Assembly (NCBI GenBank): GCA_017419065.1
Contig: JAFOMB010000084.1
Location: 1 to 12,364 of the forward strand
Direction: 5' to 3'
From: Erysipelotrichaceae bacterium
GTDB lineage: Bacteria > Bacillota_I > Bacilli_A > Erysipelotrichales > Erysipelotrichaceae
DNA length: 12,364 bases
Shown: positions 6,617 through 12,364 of the stretch, in pieces
Position numbering within the stretch: the stretch's first letter is position 1
Layout: each line of letters begins with the position of its first letter
Position numbers and translations under genes: made by a program
Notes under the pieces: generated by a model
Database searches by the model: none
What the model saw: the letters and a program-made list of their open reading frames with translations, nothing else
What the model was told of the DNA's origin: nothing

Positions 6617-7047
6617 CACTTGGTGTAGGTCACCGGATCGTCGATCTTCGTCTCATGGTCGAGCTCGGCACTGACGATGCCTTCTTCCTTCAGAAGGTCA
6701 TTGATCAGTTTCTTCGCAGCCTTCTCATTGAGCTTATAGGAAGCATTCAGCGCATAGCCATGCATCATCGAATAGCTGTATTTGACCTGAAGATCGTATT
6801 TCTCGAGAAGTGCGTTCAGATCATCCTCCGTGAAGCTATCATCACAGGAGATGATGACAGTCGTTCCTTCGTATACCATGGTCTCGTCCTCCTTCTCTTC
6901 CTGTTCTCCCTCTTCCTTTTCCTCCTGTTTCTCTTCTTCTTTTTCTTCAACAGGGATATCGGAAGAAGGTACAGGATCTTTTTCTTTTTTCTGACATCCT
7001 CCTAATAGAAGCAGGAGGATACTGATCAGGATCATGAGCTTTTTCAT
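6616..7047 (-). CDS. Lipoprotein with possible peptidase-inhibitor-I9-like domain
   Basis: With the ATG at 7047 the protein has 143 residues. MKKLMILISILLLLLGGC forms a lipoprotein signal with Cys18 as anchor. A Glu/Lys/Gln low-complexity linker spans about 20-56. The folded part (about 60-135) reads TTVIISCDDSFTEDDLNALL, then a YDLQVKYSYSMMHGYAL strand pair, a helix (KAAKKLINDLL) and VSAELDHETKI. The strand-helix-strand-strand-helix-strand order and these motifs resemble subtilisin propeptides (inhibitor I9 fold), here without any protease. A free-standing protease inhibitor or chaperone is therefore possible. No ribosome binding site precedes this ATG. The ATG at 7098 would add 17 residues and also lacks one. 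Lipoprotein call is firm; the domain call is tentative. Confidence 0.75.
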   Translation of the reverse strand: MKKLMILISILLLLLGGCQKKEKDPVPSSDIPVEEKEEEKQEEKEEGEQEEKEDETMVYEGTTVIISCDDSFTEDDLNALLEKYDLQVKYSYSMMHGYALNASYKLNEKAAKKLINDLLKEEGIVSAELDHETKIDDPVTYTK

Positions 7048-7143
7048 ATTTAATCTATAGCGGAAAAACAGAGAAAAGGAAAATACCGCTTTCTTCATCA
7101 AATCTTAAACAGTTCGGCGATGATTCGCAAACAGACGATGTCA

Positions 7144-7149
7144 TACAAT
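7144..7149 (+). promoter_or_regulatory. -10 element of the two-component operon
   Basis: TACAAT lies 18 nt before the regulator ATG and just upstream of its GAGGG site. The -35 position (TGATTC, 7121-7126) is poor, as expected for an activator-dependent promoter. Confidence 0.4.
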
Positions 7150-7167
7150 AAGAACGAGGGAAATACT

Positions 7168-7866
7168 ATGATCAAGATACTGATATGCGATGATGAAAAA
7201 GATATCGTCAATGCGCTGAAGATCTATCTGAACGATCCGCAATATGAGCTCTATGAAGCTTATAACGGAAAGGAAGCACTGAAGGTCATTCAGGAACAGG
7301 AGATCGATCTCGTTCTGATGGACATCATGATGCCGCAGATGGACGGGATACAGGCACTGGCGGAACTGAGAAAGAATTATAATATGCCGGTCATCCTGCT
7401 GACAGCCAAGAGCGAGGACGGAGACAAGATCCTGGGACTCAATGTCGGAGCCGATGACTATATCACCAAGCCGTTCAATCCGCTGGAAGTATCGGCCAGA
7501 GTCCATTCGCAGTTAAGAAGATATCTGAGACTGGGAAGCGGAAAAGAGAAGGAAGATACCTATGAGATCGGCGGGATCGAACTGGATGATAAGAAGAAGG
7601 AAGTCCGGGTCGATGGAGAGACGGTGTCTCTGACGCCGAAGGAATTCGAGATCCTGAAGTTCCTGATGAGCCATCCGGGAAGAGTCTATTCGCCAAAGGA
7701 GATCTACCGGAACATCTGGAAGGAAGACCCGTTTGGAGCTGATAATACTGTAGCTGTCCATATCTGTCATCTGCGGGAGAAGATCGAGATCGATCCGGCA
7801 GATCCCCGTTATATCCGAGTCGTATTCGGACAGGGATACATCATGGAAGAAGGGAGAAGACGATGA
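7168..7866 (+). CDS. OmpR/PhoB-family response regulator
   Basis: The start at 7168 is chosen because GAGGG (7156-7160) sits 7 nt upstream and MIKILICDDEKD is the standard receiver opening; 16 extra upstream codons have no such site. The 232-residue protein has a receiver domain (1-118) with acidic Asp8-Asp9, phospho-acceptor Asp52 (VLMDIMMP), Thr79 and Lys101 (ITKPF). A winged-helix DNA-binding domain follows (about 130-228: LTPKEFEILKFL, GRVYSPKEIY, VAVHICHLREKI, RVVFGQGYIM). All phosphorelay residues are present, so it should be an active transcription factor, probably phosphorylated by the next gene product, whose ATG overlaps its stop (ATGA). Target genes are unknown. Confidence 0.94.
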   Translation: MIKILICDDEKDIVNALKIYLNDPQYELYEAYNGKEALKVIQEQEIDLVLMDIMMPQMDGIQALAELRKNYNMPVILLTAKSEDGDKILGLNVGADDYITKPFNPLEVSARVHSQLRRYLRLGSGKEKEDTYEIGGIELDDKKKEVRVDGETVSLTPKEFEILKFLMSHPGRVYSPKEIYRNIWKEDPFGADNTVAVHICHLREKIEIDPADPRYIRVVFGQGYIMEEGRRR

Positions 7867-9725
7867 AGAAGTTTTTAAGAAGTGTTGCCGGCAAGACCGT
7901 ATGTTTTATCGTATGTGTTCTCTCTGTCTGCCTGCTGGGGATCTCTCTGCTCGGGGCAGCGTTCATGATCGAAGAAGACTTCTATACGAGGGATAAGGAA
8001 GAGATCTATCAGGATATCATCCGCGGCAGGATCTATACAGATATTCGGGGAGATCTCTATCAGATCGGCAAAGAAGATAAGACCATCCTGAAAGATGACT
8101 CTCTGTATATCCGGGTCCTCGATGAAGAAGACAAGGTGATCGCCGAGACAGAGAAGGTAACGGAGAATTGGACTTATGAGATCCCGGTAGGGGTAGAGAC
8201 CGACGAGAGCGGGAATATTTATGGCTATTATATTTCAGAGGGAGAAAAGACATATACTGTCTTCGCTTCTCTCCATGATACAGAGAAAAACAGTTACTAT
8301 ACGGTAACGAGAAACCTCTTTGACCGCTTCTATACGCTGCGCTATTCGATCTATGCGGTCGCGCTGCTGTCTTTAGCTGTGTCTGTCACGTCTCTTGTGA
8401 TCCTGATGTGCGTCTCCGGAAGACGGAACGAGGATGAAGAGATACATCCGGGTCCGCTCCACAAGATCCCGTATGATGTCCTGCTGGCAGCTTCGGGAAT
8501 GATGCTGGCCGGTATGGCGATGATCATAAACGAGTTCCCCTTTGAGACCTATTTCCTCTATGCGGCAGTACCGGTCTATGTCCTGACCCTGATCTGCATG
8601 GTGCTGGGACTGCTGATGTCTCTGGCGGTCCGCATCAAGAAGAAAGATCTGGTCAAAGGCTCTCTTATCTATATTCTCTGTGTATGGCTGAAGAATCTGC
8701 TCGTATCCTTCGGGCACTTCAGTATCCGCATCCTGAAAGCGGTCCCTGTCTTCTATAAGGGAATAGCGGCGATCCTGATCGTGTGCATCTATGAACTTTT
8801 CTTCATCATGAATTACCGTTATTCTTCCGGTGCTTTCTGGATCCTGGAAAAGATCATACTGATCCCGCTCCTCTTATATTTCTTCTACTGTCTCAAAGTA
8901 CTGCAGAAGGGAGGAAAGGCTCTGGCGGAAGGAGATCTTTCCTACACGGTCGATACGAAGGGGATGATCCTGGATCTCAAGGAACACGGCGAACATCTCA
9001 ACAATATCTCCCGGGGCATGTCGATCGCGGTATCGGAACAGCTGAAGAGCGAACGCATGAAGACCGAACTCATCACCAATGTCTCCCATGACATCAAGAC
9101 CCCGCTGACTTCCATCATCAACTACTCCGACCTCATCACAAAGGAAGAGGACGAAGAAAAGATCCGGGAATACAGCGAAGTGCTGCAGCGGCAGTCTGCC
9201 AAACTCAAGAGACTCATCGAAGATCTCGTGGAAGTTTCCAAGGCTTCTACCGGAAATCTCGAAGTATCGCTGATGCCGTGCGATGCTTCCACCTTCCTGA
9301 ATCAGGCAAGCGGCGAATATCAGGATAAGCTGGATGAAGCAGGGCTCACATTGTATACATCTTCTCCGGAAGAGGAACTGACCATCATGGCAGACGGACG
9401 GAGGATGTGGCGCATCTTCGACAACCTCATGAACAATATCGCCAAGTACGCCCAACCGGATACCCGCGTCTATCTCTCACTGGAAAGAAAGGGGAATGAT
9501 GCGGTATTCACCTTCCGCAACACCTCCCGGGAACAGTTGAATATCGCCCCGGAAGAACTGATGGAACGCTTTACCAGAGGCGATGCCTCCCGGAATACCG
9601 ACGGAAACGGTCTGGGTCTCTCCATTGCTAAAAGTATGGCAGAACTGCAGGGAGGAAAACTCGATCTGTTTATCGACGGAGACCTCTTCAAAGCGGTTCT
9701 CACTTTTCCGCTCATCAATCAATAA
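7863..9725 (+). CDS. Membrane sensor histidine kinase
   Basis: The 620-residue kinase has one N-terminal membrane helix (about 12-35) and an extracytoplasmic sensor segment of about 120 residues (37-158). A block of further hydrophobic helices follows (about 161-184, 206-223, 230-256, 267-283, 298-317, 328-345). The H-box is NVSHDIKTPL with phospho-acceptor His409. The N-box is DNLMNNIAKYA (520-530) and the G-box is DGNGLGLSIAKSM (580-592). The usual D-x-G-x-G box between them is replaced by RNTSREQLNIAPEELMERF, a variant seen in a common Bacillota subfamily. No clear HAMP domain is seen, although 350-390 could be HAMP-like. The start overlaps the regulator stop, and AGGGAG precedes it. A strong terminator follows. 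Ligand is unknown. Confidence 0.93.
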   Translation: MKKFLRSVAGKTVCFIVCVLSVCLLGISLLGAAFMIEEDFYTRDKEEIYQDIIRGRIYTDIRGDLYQIGKEDKTILKDDSLYIRVLDEEDKVIAETEKVTENWTYEIPVGVETDESGNIYGYYISEGEKTYTVFASLHDTEKNSYYTVTRNLFDRFYTLRYSIYAVALLSLAVSVTSLVILMCVSGRRNEDEEIHPGPLHKIPYDVLLAASGMMLAGMAMIINEFPFETYFLYAAVPVYVLTLICMVLGLLMSLAVRIKKKDLVKGSLIYILCVWLKNLLVSFGHFSIRILKAVPVFYKGIAAILIVCIYELFFIMNYRYSSGAFWILEKIILIPLLLYFFYCLKVLQKGGKALAEGDLSYTVDTKGMILDLKEHGEHLNNISRGMSIAVSEQLKSERMKTELITNVSHDIKTPLTSIINYSDLITKEEDEEKIREYSEVLQRQSAKLKRLIEDLVEVSKASTGNLEVSLMPCDASTFLNQASGEYQDKLDEAGLTLYTSSPEEELTIMADGRRMWRIFDNLMNNIAKYAQPDTRVYLSLERKGNDAVFTFRNTSREQLNIAPEELMERFTRGDASRNTDGNGLGLSIAKSMAELQGGKLDLFIDGDLFKAVLTFPLINQ

Positions 9726-9735
9726 ATTGTCTCAG

Positions 9736-9765
9736 AAGATCCTGATCTGTTCAGGATCTTTTTTT
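9736..9765 (+). terminator. Terminator of the two-component operon
   Basis: A perfect 10-bp stem AAGATCCTGA/TCAGGATCTT (9736-9745 / 9751-9760) has a 5-nt loop and continues into T residues to 9765. Confidence 0.92.
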
Positions 9766-9796
9766 GCGAATAGTGCCGGCAGCCTGAATAGATCTC

Positions 9797-9826
9797 CCTT
9801 AAGAAAATCTTCATGATTTCTTAAGG
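9797..9826. repeat. Operator-like inverted repeat over the -35 of the glycosyltransferase promoter
   Basis: CCTTAAGAAA (9797-9806) and TTTCTTAAGG (9817-9826) are exact inverted copies. With one bulge the match extends to 12 bp. Each arm contains the palindrome CTTAAG, and the two copies are 22 bp apart. The repeat covers the -35 position (9814-9819) and ends 10 bp before the TATAAT. No T-run follows, so a terminator is unlikely. Confidence 0.5.
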
Positions 9827-9842
9827 CCCTGCTATCTATAAT
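9814..9842 (+). promoter_or_regulatory. Promoter of the glycosyltransferase operon
   Basis: A perfect TATAAT at 9837-9842 lies 17 nt after a weak TGATTT (9814-9819) that falls inside the inverted repeat. The expected start is near 9849, giving a leader of about 40 nt. Confidence 0.6.
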
Positions 9843-9861
9843 CTTAATCACGAGGACGGGT

Positions 9862-9886
9862 ATGATGAGACCGTAAAGGAGGTCTC
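9862..9886 (+). promoter_or_regulatory. Leader mini-ORF (MMRP-stop) and hairpin over the glycosyltransferase RBS
   Basis: ATG ATG AGA CCG TAA (9862-9876) is preceded by GAGGA (9852-9856) at 5-nt spacing. Its stop TAA overlaps the strong AAAGGAGG (9875-9882) of the glycosyltransferase gene. GAGACC (9867-9872) and GGTCTC (9881-9886) can pair and place that ribosome binding site in the loop and 3' arm. The arrangement is observed; translational control is inferred. Confidence 0.4.
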
Positions 9887-9888
9887 CT

Positions 9889-11100
9889 ATGTCCGTCATA
9901 TTCAATAAAGCCATCACACTGATATTCTTTCTTCTCTTTGCCTATCAGGGATTCTATATCCTGGTATCGCTTTTCGGAAAGGAAAAGAAAGAGGAGAAGG
10001 AAAATGTGCTTCACCGTTTTGCGATACTCATCTGTGCCCGCAATGAAGAAAGAGTCATCGGGGAACTGCTGGACAGTATCGAAAGACAGACCTATCCGAA
10101 AGAATGCGTACAGGTGTATGTGATGGCGGATAACTGCGATGATGATACGGCGGCGATCGCCAAAGATCACGGAGCTGTCGTCTATGAACGGAAGGATACG
10201 GTGCGCAAGGGAAAGGGCTATGCCCTGCAGGAACTGCTGAAAGAGGTGTCAGACGAATATGATGCCTGTATCGTATTCGATGCGGACAATGTGCTGGATC
10301 CTCATTATCTGGAAGCGATGAACCATTCTTTTTCTCAGGGACATGAGATCATCACCGGCTACCGCAACTCCAAGAACTATGATTCCAACTGGATCTCGGC
10401 AGGCTATTCACTGTGGTTTCTGAGAGAGAACCGTTTTCTGAATAAGGCGCGGTATCTGCTGGGCGTGAGCTGTGCGGTATCGGGGACAGGATTTCTCTTC
10501 TCAAGAGAAGTATTGCGGAACTGGGATTATCATACATTGACCGAAGACCTCGAATTTACGGCCGATCAGGTGTGCCGGGGAAGAAAGATCGCCTTTTGCG
10601 AAGATGCGGTCCTCTATGATGAACAGCCGGTATTGTTCATGCAGTCGTTTCATCAGCGGATGCGCTGGGCGAAGGGTTTCCTGCAGGTCTTTCTGAAAGA
10701 CGGCGGAAGACTTTTGAAGGGTGTAGGCAGAGGAAACTTCTCCTGCTTCGATATGCTGAATACTCTGACTTCTGCATACGGGCTATCGGTACTGACACTG
10801 ATCGTCAATGTGCTGACACTGCTGGGGATGATCCTGGCAGAAGAACCTCTGGTGCCTTTCCTGATGTCTTTGAGAAAAGGATTAATGAGAGCCTATATCG
10901 GTATGTATCTGATCGGACTATTGACGACGCTCACGGAATGGAAGAAGATCCGTACTTCTTCTATATATAAGATCCTTTATACCTTTACCTTTCCCCTGTT
11001 TATGGCCACCTATCTGCCGATCGCAGTATGTGCCCTGTTTACGGAAGTGCAGTGGACTCCGATCGAACACAGTATCTCGATGAGACATGAAAACGTTTGA
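9889..11100 (+). CDS. Membrane family-2 glycosyltransferase
   Basis: The 403-residue protein has an N-terminal membrane helix (5-28) and a cytosolic GT-A catalytic domain (about 43-290). Membrane helices lie near 296-316, 334-349 and 361-386. The motifs of processive inverting family-2 enzymes (cellulose/hyaluronan/PNAG-synthase-like) are present in order: the nucleotide-binding ARNE (50-53) and Asp81 region, DAD at 131-133, TED at 218-220 with Asp220 as the likely base, and QRMRW at 256-260. It probably polymerises or transfers a sugar from a nucleotide-sugar donor at the membrane. The polymer is unknown. AAAGGAGG precedes the ATG. The next gene overlaps its last 14 nt, so the two are co-translated. 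Confidence 0.93.
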   Translation: MSVIFNKAITLIFFLLFAYQGFYILVSLFGKEKKEEKENVLHRFAILICARNEERVIGELLDSIERQTYPKECVQVYVMADNCDDDTAAIAKDHGAVVYERKDTVRKGKGYALQELLKEVSDEYDACIVFDADNVLDPHYLEAMNHSFSQGHEIITGYRNSKNYDSNWISAGYSLWFLRENRFLNKARYLLGVSCAVSGTGFLFSREVLRNWDYHTLTEDLEFTADQVCRGRKIAFCEDAVLYDEQPVLFMQSFHQRMRWAKGFLQVFLKDGGRLLKGVGRGNFSCFDMLNTLTSAYGLSVLTLIVNVLTLLGMILAEEPLVPFLMSLRKGLMRAYIGMYLIGLLTTLTEWKKIRTSSIYKILYTFTFPLFMATYLPIAVCALFTEVQWTPIEHSISMRHENV

Positions 11101-11290
11101 TCCGAGATACATCCTCTGTTTCCTGATCGCCTGGATGATCACCAACGGCTGGGCCTATATTTTCCTGGGGATCGGGATCCTGTTTCACTGGAAGATATTC
11201 ACGACGATCTCTTCTGCGCCTGCGCTCTTTAGTTCCCTGATCTGTCTGTTAATGTCCTGCTTATCACCATTTGTGCTGCAGCGTGAATAA
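11087..11290 (+). CDS. 67-aa membrane protein coupled to the glycosyltransferase
   Basis: This frame begins inside the last codons of the glycosyltransferase gene (14-nt overlap, different frame) with no strong ribosome binding site, which is typical of translational coupling. It encodes two hydrophobic segments (about 8-33 and 42-62) joined by a short loop (FHWKIFTT), and a short C-terminal tail ending VLQRE. I do not recognise the family. Small accessory membrane subunits occur with polysaccharide synthases, so a partner role is plausible but unproven. Confidence 0.65.
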   Translation: MKTFDPRYILCFLIAWMITNGWAYIFLGIGILFHWKIFTTISSAPALFSSLICLLMSCLSPFVLQRE

Positions 11291-11322
11291 CCGTGTATCA
11301 TAATAGACTCCTTTCTGCCGGA

Positions 11323-11341
11323 GGAGGGGCTGAGCCCCTCC
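11323..11341 (+). terminator. Probable terminator of the glycosyltransferase operon
   Basis: A perfect 8-bp GC-rich stem GGAGGGGC/GCCCCTCC (11323-11330 / 11334-11341) has a TGA loop. It is followed only by GTCTTTCTGTT, so the T-run is interrupted. It marks the edge of the AT-rich segment on its right. Confidence 0.55.
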
Positions 11342-11449
11342 GTCTTTCTGTTAGTGGCTGATTGAGAATCTCTTGCTTGCTACTTCTTTTGTATAGTTTT
11401 TGTAGATCATTTCGCAGGTAATATTTCCTCTAAGAAGAGTTTTCAAGAG

Positions 11450-12085
11450 ATGTTGAAGGAGAAGGACAAAGAATATGAGGTGTGGGATTATGAAGAGTTT
11501 TCTTCATTCATTTCTTGTGCAGAGGATAAGGAATACAAGGTGTTGTTCGTCATCCTTTTTCTGACCGGATTACGATTGGGGGAAGCTTTGGCTTTAACTT
11601 GGCGAGATCTGACCGACCGCAAATTATCTATCACAAAATCGATGTCTAAGGTTTGTGAATTCGACGTCTTTGAAGTCAAGGAAACAAAGAACTTCGCAAG
11701 CATCAGAGATGTATCGTTAAACGAAGCACTATTTCGATTCTTGCTTGAACACAAAGAGCGGCAATCGTGTTTAGAAGGATTCTCAGACTACTGGTACATT
11801 GCTGGTGGTTCGAAACCATTAAGTAAAACCAATATCACGAGGCAAAAAGACAAGGCCGTAAAAAAGAGCGGTGTTAAACGAATAACCATTCATCAGTTCA
11901 GACACTCACATGCTACAAATTTAATTAATGATGGAGTCAATGTTGTTGCTGTTTCTAGAAGGTCAGGCCATTCAGATGTCTCTATGACGCTTAAGGTTTA
12001 CACTCACCTGTTCCAAAAGATAGACATCGAGCTAGTTGAAAATCTTGAATTATCTTCTCACGATCTTCTCACTAAGATTGATTAG
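11450..12085 (+). CDS. Short tyrosine recombinase (integrase remnant)
   Basis: The 211 residues form a complete phage-integrase-type catalytic domain. Arg42 (TGLRLGEALALTW), His148 and Arg151 (IHQFRHSHA), His174 (RSGHSDVSM) and nucleophile Tyr184 (VYTHLF) are all in place. Full-length integrases of integrative elements in Bacillota have about 170 more N-terminal residues (arm-binding and core-binding domains). Here the protein opens at the catalytic domain (VWDYEEFSSFI), and no matching coding sequence precedes it, because an in-frame stop lies at 11363. There is no good ribosome binding site or promoter. Base composition is clearly more AT-rich than its neighbours. It lies on the 3' side of a tRNA-Gly gene, a typical integration site. 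I read it as a 5'-truncated leftover of a mobile element; it could be a small free-standing recombinase. Confidence 0.8.
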   Translation: MLKEKDKEYEVWDYEEFSSFISCAEDKEYKVLFVILFLTGLRLGEALALTWRDLTDRKLSITKSMSKVCEFDVFEVKETKNFASIRDVSLNEALFRFLLEHKERQSCLEGFSDYWYIAGGSKPLSKTNITRQKDKAVKKSGVKRITIHQFRHSHATNLINDGVNVVAVSRRSGHSDVSMTLKVYTHLFQKIDIELVENLELSSHDLLTKID

Positions 12086-12117
12086 TTTGAATTTAGAGTG
12101 ATTTAGATCGATTAGTT
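12076..12117. repeat. Short direct repeat downstream of the recombinase
   Basis: GATTGATTAGTT (12076-12087) and GATCGATTAGTT (12106-12117) differ by one base and are 30 bp apart. The first overlaps the end of the recombinase gene. They might be recombinase-binding sites or simple AT-rich drift. Apart from the tRNA terminator starting at 12173, I see nothing else between the gene and the tRNA. Confidence 0.3.
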
Positions 12118-12172
12118 AAAGTTAGCAAAAAAACTGTTTCTAAAAGGCTTATTTTACATTTATCTGCAGCAC

Positions 12173-12195
12173 AAAAAAACATCTCCTTTGAGATG
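12173..12195 (-). terminator. Terminator of the tRNA-Gly gene
   Basis: On the minus strand a 6-bp stem CATCTC/GAGATG with an AAAG loop runs into T7 (12173-12179), 12 nt after the CCA end of the tRNA. Confidence 0.88.
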
Positions 12196-12207
12196 CCGTA
12201 TTTCTTA

Positions 12208-12281
12208 TGGAGCAGGCGAGGGGAATCGAACCCCCGTAGCGACCTTGGGAAGGTCGTGTTCTACCATTGAACTACGCCTGC
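12208..12281 (-). tRNA. tRNA-Gly (anticodon CCC)
   Basis: The minus strand folds into a full cloverleaf. The acceptor GCAGGCG/CGCCTGC (12275-12281 / 12212-12218) has a U discriminator and an encoded CCA (12208-12210). The D-arm is GTTC/GAAC. The anticodon stem CGACC/GGTCG encloses TTCCCAA, so the anticodon is CCC (reads GGG). The T-arm has the loop TTCGATT. The 3' end points towards the recombinase gene. Confidence 0.96.
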
Positions 12282-12291
12282 GTGTATAACT

Positions 12292-12321
12292 ATACTATCA
12301 CAAAAGCTTTTCTTTTGTCAT
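12292..12321 (-). promoter_or_regulatory. Promoter of the tRNA-Gly gene
   Basis: On the minus strand ATGACA (12316-12321) and TAGTAT (12292-12297) are separated by 18 nt. They place the start a few nucleotides before the tRNA 5' end. Confidence 0.5.
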
Positions 12322-12346
12322 ATATTCCAAGGGAAGAGAGAAGACT

Positions 12347-12355
12347 TGCTACAAT
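12347..12355 (+). promoter_or_regulatory. Extended -10 promoter leading out of the window
   Basis: TGCTACAAT is an extended -10 on the plus strand, divergent from the tRNA. It predicts a rightward gene that starts beyond the window end. Confidence 0.4.
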
Positions 12356-12364
12356 GGAAGGGTA

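Noticed and set aside
6880..6980. Short CT-rich repeats resembling an array
   Set aside because: They are the Glu/Lys codons of the lipoprotein linker read on the other strand, without regular spacers. No CRISPR array is present in the window.
7120..7167. Earlier start of the response regulator at 7120
   Set aside because: The receiver domain begins at 7168, with GAGGG 7 nt upstream; the extension contains the -10 element.
7863..9725. Several open frames of 60-190 codons on the minus strand within the kinase gene
   Set aside because: They lie opposite a clear kinase coding sequence and show no motifs or ribosome binding sites.
11291..12207. Search for a copy of the tRNA-Gly 3' end as an attachment-site duplicate
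   Set aside because: No stretch resembling the T-arm or acceptor end was found, so no attL/attR pair can be claimed here.

Overview
The window looks like a chromosomal segment of a low-to-moderate GC member of the Bacillota. An Erysipelotrichales-like relative is my best guess. The grounds are strong AGGAGG-type ribosome binding sites, a YycJ/WalJ-like metallo-hydrolase, a DUF349 repeat protein, Lys/Glu-rich lipoproteins and an OmpR-type regulator with a multi-membrane-pass kinase. The taxonomy is an inference from style, not from a marker gene.

Layout. 1-1080: a DUF349 repeat protein (minus) diverges from a YycJ/WalJ-type MBL hydrolase (plus) that appears to have a leaderless mRNA. 1842-2092: a terminator, an unrecognised 48-codon gene, and a palindromic terminator shared with the convergent next gene. 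2090-3556 (minus): a cytosolic 5'-nucleotidase-family phosphoesterase. 3650-5863 (plus): a four-gene operon of two tandem imine-reductase/6PGDH-like proteins, a 60-aa membrane protein and a 101-aa hypothetical. The first of the pair has lost its N-terminal nucleotide-binding half. 5889-7047 (minus): two lipoproteins, the upstream one carrying a possible inhibitor-I9-like domain. 7168-9765 (plus): a two-component system closed by a strong terminator. 9797-11341 (plus): a membrane GT2 glycosyltransferase with a 67-aa membrane partner, behind an operator-like inverted repeat. 11342-12207: an AT-rich segment with a short tyrosine recombinase. 12208-12281 (minus): tRNA-Gly(CCC) with its own terminator and promoter, and a divergent promoter leading out of the window.

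How they fit together. The kinase/regulator, the lipoproteins and the glycosyltransferase point to an envelope-sensing and surface-polysaccharide neighbourhood, although no regulatory link is proven. The oxidoreductase pair is the most unusual unit, because the geometry suggests one catalytic and one non-catalytic subunit. The recombinase beside the tRNA 3' end is probably the remnant of an integrated element. Two genes (DUF349 and GT2) are preceded by 4-5 codon mini-ORFs with their own ribosome binding sites. A terminator sequence at the tRNA recurs after the upstream lipoprotein gene with an exact 8-nt loss that destroys its hairpin.
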